Positions 18,756 to 24,908 of a stretch of 39,312 bases of DNA are shown here, one piece after another. Position numbers and translations under genes: made by a program. Source of the stretch: Bacillota bacterium (GTDB taxonomy: Bacteria; Bacillota; Sulfobacillia; Sulfobacillales; JAIMBI01); NCBI GenBank assembly GCA_021820465.1, contig JAKADP010000016.1, positions 1 through 39,312 of the forward strand, in the 5' to 3' direction. Each line of letters starts with the position of its first letter. Position 1 is the first letter of the stretch. The notes below the pieces were generated by a model. The model searched no databases and was not told the DNA's origin. It saw only the letters and a program-made list of their open reading frames with translations.

Positions 18756-18800
18756 GGCAAGAAGGGCAGAAAGGGCAGAAAGGGCAGAAAGGGCAAGGAG
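18756..18800 (+). repeat. 9-bp tandem repeat (GGCAGAAAG) in a leader
   Basis: Five 9-base units in tandem: GGCAAGAAG, three perfect GGCAGAAAG copies (18765-18791), then GGCAAGGAG. The last unit contains part of the AAGGAGG Shine-Dalgarno sequence of the HTH gene starting at 18808. The tract is all purine except one C per unit. Because the unit is a multiple of three and lies outside the gene, copy-number change would alter leader length only. Confidence 0.9.
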
Positions 18801-18807
18801 GGTGACT

Positions 18808-19068
18808 ATGGCCGATGCGCATGCCTCCCAGGTGGACGCGGTGGACCGCGATCTGCTTCAGCTGATTATTGATAACGCCCGCATTCCCAGCCACGTCCTG
18901 GGTGCCGAACTGGGTATTGCGGCCGATGACGTGGACCGCCGCATCGCCCGCCTCGAGGCCATTGGCATCATCAAAGCCTACCGGGCGGTGGTGGATCCGT
19001 ATCTCTATTCCCTGTATTTCATCGAGCACGGGCCGCTGGGGACCGAGCCCGGCCGCCAGCAAGCCTGA
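18808..19068 (+). CDS. Stand-alone AsnC/Lrp-type helix-turn-helix protein
   Basis: The 86-aa product corresponds to the DNA-binding half of an Lrp/AsnC regulator: VDRDLLQLIIDNARIPSHVLGAELGIAADDVDRRIARLEAIGIIKAYRAVVDP. After the strand following the HTH it ends, without the RAM ligand-binding and oligomerisation domain of about 80 residues found in full-length members. There is no trace of the missing domain downstream, so it is either a genuine single-domain regulator or an old truncation. The ATG at 18808 has AAGGAGG six bases upstream, within the repeat tract. It may control the neighbouring FAD oxidase gene, 88 bases on. Confidence 0.82.
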   Translation: MADAHASQVDAVDRDLLQLIIDNARIPSHVLGAELGIAADDVDRRIARLEAIGIIKAYRAVVDPYLYSLYFIEHGPLGTEPGRQQA

Positions 19069-19156
19069 GCGCGGGCCCAAACACCAGGGGTGGTGCGGCC
19101 CGGCCAGCACTCGCCCCGCGGGGGCGGAGATGACAGGGCCACAGGAGGGCGCACGG

Positions 19157-20395
19157 GTGTCGTCGGTGTACTGGCAGAGTGTGGGCCCGCGGTGGACATG
19201 CCCCCGCCCCGACGTGCTGCCCGCCACCCTGGACGTGGCGGTGCTGGGGGCGGGATTGACCGGCCTATCCGCAGCGCTCGCCATGCGCGCGGCGGGCCTG
19301 TCGGTCGTCGTGGTGGATCGCGGACGCGTGGGGGATGGCGCCAGCGGACGCAACGGGGGCCAAGTGCTGACAGGGCTCAACCCCTCGTATCGAGAGCTTC
19401 GCCGCATCGGGGGCGCCGACGCGCCGACTTGGTGGGCGCAAGGCGCAGCCGCCGTACAGGATGTGGCGGCCCTGGTGGAGCGGCATCACATCGCCTGCGA
19501 CTGGCACCCGGGCGGACATCTGGCGGTGGCCGCCAGCCCCCACCGCTGGCGCCGTCTGCTGGCGGATGCGGCGCTGCTGGCGGCTGATGGCTTCCGGATC
19601 GGCGTGCTGGAGGGACCGGCCGTGGCCGAGCGCGTCGGGGGATCGGGGTATGTGGGCGCGCTGTTTGACCGGGCGTCCGCCACGGTCAATCCGTACCGAT
19701 TGACCGTGGGCTTGGCTGACGCGGCGCTCAGCGCCGGTGCGCTGGTGGTGGAGCAGGCCCCCGGCACGATCGAGGGGCCGGGATCCGGCTGGTTTCGGGT
19801 GCAGGTGGGCGGGCGGGCCATCACGGTCCAACGCGTCCTGGTGGCCACCAACGCGTTCCTGCCTGAGCTGGTGCCGACCTTGGCGGGCCACGTGCGGCGC
19901 GTGGACAGCCCGATGCTGGCCACCGGGCCCCTGCCCCCCGCTCTCGCCGGCCGCCTCCTGCCCGGCCGCCCAGCCGTCTTTGAGGAGTCGCGTCGAACAG
20001 CCCACTTTCAGATGACACCCGGCGGCCGCCTGGTATTTGGCAGCCGCCTCCCGGACGGCACCCCCGCGACACCCGCCGCCCTGGGTGCCGTCCTGCGCCG
20101 GGTGCTGCCGGCCGTCGAGGGGGTCCCCGTGGAGTACTACTGGCAGGGCCCGCTGGCCGTCAGCCCCGCCGGCCTCCCCACCCTGGGCGAGACGCCTGGG
20201 GGCATCCGCTGGGTGGGTGGCTACGGCGGGCATGGCGTGGCGCTGGCCGTCCGACTGGGGATGGCGGCCGGGCGCTGGATAGCCACCGACCGCCCGCCGG
20301 CGTGGCCCGAACCCCGCCGGCACGGCGGTGCTAGGGCGACCCGGAATCCTCGGCGTCGTCCGCCGGCCCCCCATAGCGGTGAAACCACGCGGTGA
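19157..20395 (+). CDS. FAD-dependent amine/amino acid oxidase (DAO family, PuuB-like)
   Basis: Glycine oxidase/D-amino acid oxidase-fold flavoprotein, 412 residues. The Rossmann motif GAGLTGLSAA is at 31-40 with the ribose-binding D54 (VVVVDRG). GASGRNGGQV at 61-70 is characteristic of gamma-glutamylputrescine oxidase-type members, and GGYGGHGVALA near the C-terminus closes the FAD site. The GTG at 19157 is preferred over an ATG at 19130 because AGGAGGG lies seven bases upstream. The C-terminal 25 residues are Arg/Pro-rich and overlap the convergent S9 peptidase gene by 65 bases, so the tail is probably not conserved. The exact substrate is unknown. Confidence 0.88.
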   Translation: MSSVYWQSVGPRWTCPRPDVLPATLDVAVLGAGLTGLSAALAMRAAGLSVVVVDRGRVGDGASGRNGGQVLTGLNPSYRELRRIGGADAPTWWAQGAAAVQDVAALVERHHIACDWHPGGHLAVAASPHRWRRLLADAALLAADGFRIGVLEGPAVAERVGGSGYVGALFDRASATVNPYRLTVGLADAALSAGALVVEQAPGTIEGPGSGWFRVQVGGRAITVQRVLVATNAFLPELVPTLAGHVRRVDSPMLATGPLPPALAGRLLPGRPAVFEESRRTAHFQMTPGGRLVFGSRLPDGTPATPAALGAVLRRVLPAVEGVPVEYYWQGPLAVSPAGLPTLGETPGGIRWVGGYGGHGVALAVRLGMAAGRWIATDRPPAWPEPRRHGGARATRNPRRRPPAPHSGETTR

Positions 20396-22511
20396 TGCGC
20401 CGAATGCGGTCGCGCGCCCGGGACGGGCGGGATTGCCAGGCGTGATGCTCACCCGGGTAGACGACCAGTTCTGCCGGGACACCGCGTCGGATGGCCGCCG
20501 CGTACAGCGCCTCGGCCTGCGCCACCGGGCAGCGCCAGTCGTGTTCACCTGCGGTGATGAGCAGCGGGGTGGTGAGCCCATCCGCGGCCGACAGCGGCGA
20601 GGAGCGGCGGTACCCCTCGGGATTTTGCCAAGGCACGCCCCACCCATCCTGCCAGTGCGGGTCGGTGTCGCCGTGCCCAAACATGCTGGCGTAGTCCCAC
20701 ATGCCGTGCTCGCTGGCCGCTGCGGCAAATCGCCCCGTGTGGCCCACGGCCCAATTGGTCATCACGCCTCCATACGAAAAGCCCGTCAGGAACAGGCGCG
20801 CCGGGTCGGCAATGCCCTCGGCTACCAGATGGTCGACGCCGGCCATTAAGTCCGCGTGCTCGCGCGGGCCCCAGTCGCCGCGAATGACCCCCTGCCAGTC
20901 CGGCCCGTAGGAGACAGACCCGCGGTAATTCACCAGCAAGACCGCGTACCCGAGTCCTGCCCAGTATTGGTGGTCAAACCGAAATGTGAGCGCATCCGCC
21001 GCTTGAGGGCCTCCGTGGGGCACCACAATGAGGGGCAGGGCCCCGGCCGCCTGCACGGGGGTGACCAGCACCCCCTCCACCTGATCCTGGTCGGGATTGC
21101 GAAACTGCACCCAGCGGTGATGGGGCACGGCGCGCCCTTCAAAGGCGTGGCGGTTAAACGTGGTGAGCGCGGCCAGTGTCCCCCCCGGGTCTACGCGGTA
21201 AAGCTCCCCCGCCGTCTCGGGCCGGTTCACAATCACGACGGTCGTGCCGCCGCGGTGAGCCAGCCCCTCCATGGTGCCCACGCGATCGTGCGGCGCGACC
21301 TGCTGAAAGCCGCCGGCCTCGGTGTCCACGCGCACGAGACGCGCGGGCCCATGGTCCGCCAGAAGCGCCAGCACGTGGCGGTCGTCCACCCAATGCGGCG
21401 CCGAGCGCAGCGGGCCGGGCGCGCCTTGGGTCAAGACGTGGCGCGGTGTCTGCCGCTCTGGCCGGGGACCCACGCGCCCGTTGGCCACCGGGTCCGCTCC
21501 AGGAGCGAGGGGCGGCACAACGCCTTCGGTGCGCGAGAACCCCACCCCCAGGCGCGCCAGCTGCTCCACCGGCGTGGCATCGTCGGTCGAGACGCGCATC
21601 AGATGGGACGGCGTGTAGCCGGTGTTGGGATCCAGCGGGCTGACCAGCGCGACGGATCGCCCATCGGGCGAGAAAGCCGCCGAGGACACGGAGACGTCGC
21701 CGTGTGTCAGGCGGCGCGCCGCCCCGCCCACGCCCGCCACCATCCACAGATCGACGCAGGCGTTCAGGTCGGCGCGGCCGGTGCGGTTGGACCGAAACAT
21801 CACCCACGTCCCATCCGGTGACCAGTGCGGATCCTCCTCGGAGGCATCCCCGTCGGTCAGCTGGAGCACCGCTGCCGTGGACACGTCCACCCGAAACAGA
21901 TGCGTCGGCACGTCATCGAGGTAGCCTTCGCCGTCCCGCTTGCTTTGGGGTCGGGTGATTACCCACGGCCCCGGGTGGCGAGGCTTCCGGATCGCAGCGA
22001 GATACGCCGCCTGGGCAGGCGACGGGGTGCGGGCGGCGATGGCCAGCTGCCGACCGTCGGGCGACCACTCAAACGCCGCCACCCCTTCGGGTTGGTTCGT
22101 GAGCGGCGCCGGCTCTCCTCCCTCGACCATATCGAAAGCCCACACTTGGGGCTTGGGCCCGGCGCCTTCCCGCGGGGGCTTTCCTGAACCGTCGTCCGGT
22201 CGGCCCTCACCCAGGGGGCTCGGCCAGGACGCAGCCGGGGGGCGTGCGGCGATAAACCCGAGATAGCGGCCGTCGGGCGACCACTGGGGGGCCTTCACGC
22301 CCTCGGCCCCCTGGGTGAGGCGATGGGGCGCGGATGAGCCGTCGGCGGCCACCACGTACAGGGCGGCCACCCGGTCGTCCTCCTGATCGCGAAACGCGTC
22401 CACCACGACCGCCACCCGCCGGCCGTCCGGCGACACCGCTGGCTCCCGCAGCGTCCGCACCTGCCCAAAGTCGCCCAGAGTCCACCGCCGATCCGTCCCT
22501 GCCTGCTCCAC
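20331..22511 (-). CDS. S9 family prolyl oligopeptidase-like peptidase
   Basis: Serine peptidase with an N-terminal beta-propeller of WD40-like PD40/TolB repeats (several SPDGR-type repeats, roughly residues 20-440) and a C-terminal alpha/beta-hydrolase domain. It resembles acylaminoacyl peptidase/DPP-type enzymes. The catalytic triad in the 726-aa product is S579 in GFSYGG, D658 in AGEHDW and H690 in GEHHAW. The start is uncertain: GTG 22511 with AAAGGTGGA upstream is chosen; GTG codons at 22523 and 22535 are alternatives. No signal peptide is seen, so it probably digests cytoplasmic peptides. Its end overlaps the convergent oxidase gene. Confidence 0.92.
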   Translation of the reverse strand: MEQAGTDRRWTLGDFGQVRTLREPAVSPDGRRVAVVVDAFRDQEDDRVAALYVVAADGSSAPHRLTQGAEGVKAPQWSPDGRYLGFIAARPPAASWPSPLGEGRPDDGSGKPPREGAGPKPQVWAFDMVEGGEPAPLTNQPEGVAAFEWSPDGRQLAIAARTPSPAQAAYLAAIRKPRHPGPWVITRPQSKRDGEGYLDDVPTHLFRVDVSTAAVLQLTDGDASEEDPHWSPDGTWVMFRSNRTGRADLNACVDLWMVAGVGGAARRLTHGDVSVSSAAFSPDGRSVALVSPLDPNTGYTPSHLMRVSTDDATPVEQLARLGVGFSRTEGVVPPLAPGADPVANGRVGPRPERQTPRHVLTQGAPGPLRSAPHWVDDRHVLALLADHGPARLVRVDTEAGGFQQVAPHDRVGTMEGLAHRGGTTVVIVNRPETAGELYRVDPGGTLAALTTFNRHAFEGRAVPHHRWVQFRNPDQDQVEGVLVTPVQAAGALPLIVVPHGGPQAADALTFRFDHQYWAGLGYAVLLVNYRGSVSYGPDWQGVIRGDWGPREHADLMAGVDHLVAEGIADPARLFLTGFSYGGVMTNWAVGHTGRFAAAASEHGMWDYASMFGHGDTDPHWQDGWGVPWQNPEGYRRSSPLSAADGLTTPLLITAGEHDWRCPVAQAEALYAAAIRRGVPAELVVYPGEHHAWQSRPSRARDRIRRITAWFHRYGGPADDAEDSGSP

Positions 22512-22718
22512 CTTGTCGTCCACCTTTCGCCACACGACGGGTCGTGCGATGCTGACTCCTTCGCGGTCGCCGGCGCGATTCCTCTGGGTGCAGCGTCCAG
22601 GCGGCCCGATCCGAGGCATGGGCATGCAGGACAGCTGCCGGGGTGGTATGGTGCGAGCAAGCACGCGCGCTCGCCGGCGGGCCCCCGAGCCCGGCGGGCG
22701 CGGTCAAGGGAGGCAGCC

Positions 22719-23405
22719 ATGTCTTTTCAACATGTGGCGCTGATGCGCTTTCCACACACGCTGACCCCGGGCGATTTGGCGGCGATGGACGACGTGATTC
22801 GGGCGTGGCCCCAGGCGATCGGCGGGATCGAGTCGCTCGCGTGGGGCACCGACGTCAGCGGCCGTGCCCAGGGATGCCAGTTTGGCATCGTGGTGCGATT
22901 TCGCGATGAGGCGGCGGCCCAGGCCTACCAGGACCATCCGCGCCATCAGGCCCTGGTGCACTGGATCCGCGAGCATGCCGGCGAGGTGCAGGCGTTCGAC
23001 TTCCCCATCCTCGACAGGGAGCCGCCACGGGCTGAGGGCCGGGAGGCGGGCGGCGGCGCGGCGGTCGTGGGATGGGGCCCGGTGCTGCTGTTCGCGGAGC
23101 GCTTCGCCGAGTGCCGCGCCTTCTATGAAGGGGGCCTCGGCCTGGTGCCCGCGACAGAGCGCCCCGGCTACGTCGAATATGTGGTCGGGGCGGTGACGCT
23201 GGCGCTCCACGCTACCGATCACCGGCGCGCGGGCCCGGGTCCGGTCGCGCTGCACCTCTACGTCGACGACGTGCACGCCATGGCGACCCAGCTGACGGAC
23301 GCTGGATTTCCCCCACCGGGACCGGTGGCGCAGCAGCCGTGGGGCCGGGAGCTCAGCGTGATGGACCCGGACGGCTTTCAGTTCGACCTGTTGGAGAAGG
23401 CTTAG
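22719..23405 (+). CDS. Dabb (stress-responsive barrel) - VOC domain fusion protein
   Basis: Two-domain protein of 228 residues. Residues 1-97 match the stress-responsive A/B barrel (Dabb) domain: MSFQHVALMRF start, GCQFGIVVRFRDEAAAQAYQDHPRH and the WIREH helix. Residues about 113-226 form a glyoxalase/VOC module: FAECRAFYEGGLGLV, ALHLYVDDVHAMATQL and the closing MDPDGFQFDL. Both modules are dimeric small-molecule-binding folds. The ATG at 22719 has GGGAGGCAGCC upstream. The LigB-like dioxygenase gene follows after 38 bases, suggesting joint action on an aromatic or oxidised compound; the reaction is not identifiable. Confidence 0.85.
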   Translation: MSFQHVALMRFPHTLTPGDLAAMDDVIRAWPQAIGGIESLAWGTDVSGRAQGCQFGIVVRFRDEAAAQAYQDHPRHQALVHWIREHAGEVQAFDFPILDREPPRAEGREAGGGAAVVGWGPVLLFAERFAECRAFYEGGLGLVPATERPGYVEYVVGAVTLALHATDHRRAGPGPVALHLYVDDVHAMATQLTDAGFPPPGPVAQQPWGRELSVMDPDGFQFDLLEKA

Positions 23406-23443
23406 GTGCTGGCCGCAAGGCTGGCCGAGAAGGGGGTCTGGTG

Positions 23444-24274
23444 ATGTCTCTGGTTGTCGGCGCGATTGTGCCGCACGGAGGAGAAGCCATCCCGGCGCTG
23501 GCCGGGGAGCGGCTCGAGTTGTTTCGCCCCACCCGCGAAGGATTGGAAGCGGCGGGGCAGGCGGTCCAGGCCGCCGCACCCGACGTGCTGGTGGTGGTGA
23601 CACCCCACGGCATCCGGGCCGAGGGGCGCCTGGCCCTCTCGTACAGCGAGCGCACCGAAGGGGTCATGGAGCATGGCGGCGCGCGCGTAGTGGCCAACCA
23701 CCCGGTGGATCGCGGGCTGGCCCGTGCGCTGTCCGAGGCGGCGGAGGCGGCCGGGATTCCGACCGCGCTGTTGAGCTACGGCGCCTCGTCCGGGCCCCAC
23801 TCGTGCCTCCCGATGGATTGGGGCGCCCAGGTGCCGCTGCACTTCCTGGCCCCGGCTCCCTCGGGCCGAGAGGCCCCGCGCGTGGTCACGGTGGTGCCGT
23901 CGCGGGCCCTGTCGTTTGAGGCCCTGGCGCAATTTGGCGAGGTGCTCTATGCGGTGGCGGCGGCGCGCCAAGATCGGGTGGCACTCATTGCAAGCTCCGA
24001 CTTGTGCCACGCGCACGACCCCGAGGGCCCCTACGGGTACCACCCAGCGGCCGCCGTGCTGGACGCCCACATCGTGGACCGCGTGAAGGCCGACGATCTG
24101 CCGTCCCTGCTGGAAGTGGATCCGGCGCTGATCGAGCAGGGCAAGCCAGATGGCCTTTGGCAAATTGCCGTCCTCACGGGCGCGCGGCGGCACGTCGCGT
24201 GGCGGTCCACCTTTCTGCAGTATCAGGTGCCCACGTACTTCGGAATGCTCTCGGCCGTATACACCGCGCCCTAA
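23444..24274 (+). CDS. LigB-like class III extradiol dioxygenase family protein
   Basis: Member of the LigB/MEMO superfamily (class III extradiol ring-cleavage dioxygenase, subunit B). In the 276-aa product the likely metal ligands are H11 (PHGG), H55 (TPHG) and E231 (LIEQGKPD). Further conserved histidines occur in SSDLCHAHDP and GYHPAA. The enzymes of this superfamily use non-haem Fe(II) to open catechol-type rings, while MEMO-type members have other roles, so dioxygenase activity is plausible but not proven. The ATG at 23444 has AAGGGGGTC upstream. It is probably co-transcribed with the Dabb-VOC gene. Confidence 0.85.
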   Translation: MSLVVGAIVPHGGEAIPALAGERLELFRPTREGLEAAGQAVQAAAPDVLVVVTPHGIRAEGRLALSYSERTEGVMEHGGARVVANHPVDRGLARALSEAAEAAGIPTALLSYGASSGPHSCLPMDWGAQVPLHFLAPAPSGREAPRVVTVVPSRALSFEALAQFGEVLYAVAAARQDRVALIASSDLCHAHDPEGPYGYHPAAAVLDAHIVDRVKADDLPSLLEVDPALIEQGKPDGLWQIAVLTGARRHVAWRSTFLQYQVPTYFGMLSAVYTAP

Positions 24275-24292
24275 GGGCGTGGCGCGACACAC

Positions 24293-24313
24293 GAGGCCGG
24301 GCGCCCTGGCCTC
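24293..24313. terminator. Bidirectional hairpin terminator between convergent genes
   Basis: Arms GAGGCCGGG (24293-24301) and CCTGGCCTC (24305-24313) form a 9-bp stem with one G-T pair and a CGC loop. It lies 18 bases after the stop of the dioxygenase gene and 8 bases after the stop of the AhpD-like gene on the other strand. No clear T-run, so the strength is uncertain. Confidence 0.55.
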
Positions 24314-24321
24314 ATCCCGCG

Positions 24322-24651
24322 TCACGACTCTGGGGGGCGCGGCTTTCTCCACCAATAGTGATGCGTGTCGGCTGCCTGCCGGGCGCGGTCAGCCATGGCC
24401 AGCACGGCCCCCGCAGCAACCGCGCCGGCCATCTGCACGGTTTCTTGGATCTCGTCTTCCGTGGCGCCCAGCTTCTTCGCCCCTGCGAAGTGGGACACCG
24501 CTCACGGCTCGCAGTGGAACGCCAGCACGAGCGCCAGGTGCATCAGCTCTTTGGTCTTGGCATCGAGCGCTCCGGCCTCGTGCGTCTCCCGAAAGTACTG
24601 GTGGTAGCTGTCGTGATGGAACATGTAGCGCGGCGGCTGAATCTCGGGCAT
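24322..24651 (-). CDS. AhpD-like carboxymuconolactone decarboxylase-fold protein, candidate selenoprotein (CxxU)
   Basis: Read from the ATG at 24651 (AGGAGGAGGTG six bases upstream) the frame meets an in-frame TGA at 24504-24502 and continues for 59 further codons to a TGA at 24324-24322. With the internal TGA read as selenocysteine the product has 109 residues, a usual length for this fold. The AhpD active-site spacing E-x11-C-x2-C-x3-H is matched exactly by E35, C47, position 50 (TGA) and H54: HCEP-U-AVSH. The sequence after TGA stays coding-like (GAKKLGATEDEIQETV, typical of the family; G/C-rich third positions). A SECIS-like hairpin follows. The family are thiol peroxidase or disulfide reductase proteins. 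The alternative is a nonsense mutation of a TGC/TGT codon. Confidence 0.85.
24467..24494 (-). promoter_or_regulatory. SECIS-like hairpin downstream of the in-frame TGA
   Basis: On the minus strand CTTCGC (24490-24485) and GCGAAG (24480-24475) form a perfect 6-bp stem with the loop AGGG. The stem is extended by CCCA (24494-24491) pairing with TGGG (24470-24467) across a four-base 3' bulge. The loop begins 17 bases after the TGA and has G at its second position. Both features fall within the known bacterial SECIS model (loop about 16-37 bases downstream, G in the first two loop positions). It is inside the coding region, as bacterial SECIS elements are. Confidence 0.7.
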
Positions 24652-24694
24652 CGGGGCACCTCCTCCTGTGCGGTGAGGCGATTCTCAGGCCCTC

Positions 24695-24723
24695 ACTATA
24701 GCCCCGCGGCGACCCCCTGTCCA
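24695..24723 (-). promoter_or_regulatory. Sigma-A-type promoter of the AhpD-like gene
   Basis: Minus strand: -35 TGGACA (24723-24718), spacer of exactly 17 bases, -10 TATAGT (24700-24695). Each hexamer differs from consensus at one position. Transcription would start near 24688, giving a leader of under 40 bases to the ATG at 24651. This is the best housekeeping promoter I see in the window and shows that the gene is separately transcribed and not a relic. Confidence 0.7.
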
Positions 24724-24841
24724 CAGCAATACGGAACCGAGGTCGCCTCGTGACGGCGTCTGCTGCCCACGACGCCTGGGGACCATGGGCACCGGGCCGC
24801 CGCCGCTGAGCGATGCTCCGGCCGTGGTGCCTCGCGCAGGA

Positions 24842-24856
24842 GCGCCCTTTGGGCGC
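24842..24856 (-). terminator. Possible terminator hairpin after prkA
   Basis: GCGCCC (24842-24847) and GGGCGC (24851-24856) form a 6-bp all-GC stem with a three-base loop, 52 bases after the prkA stop. There is no T-run on the prkA strand, so the call is weak. No gene is seen in 24652-24908 apart from this and the promoter. Confidence 0.35.
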
Positions 24857-24908
24857 GCGATACCCGACTCCCCTATTCGTCGCTATCGGGAGCGCCCGCC
24901 GCCGGTGG

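Noticed and set aside
24322-24651. Simple pseudogene explanation for the internal TGA
   Set aside because: Considered first. The exact fit to the catalytic cysteine, the SECIS-like hairpin, the good promoter and the intact sequence downstream make selenocysteine more likely. It is kept as the alternative.
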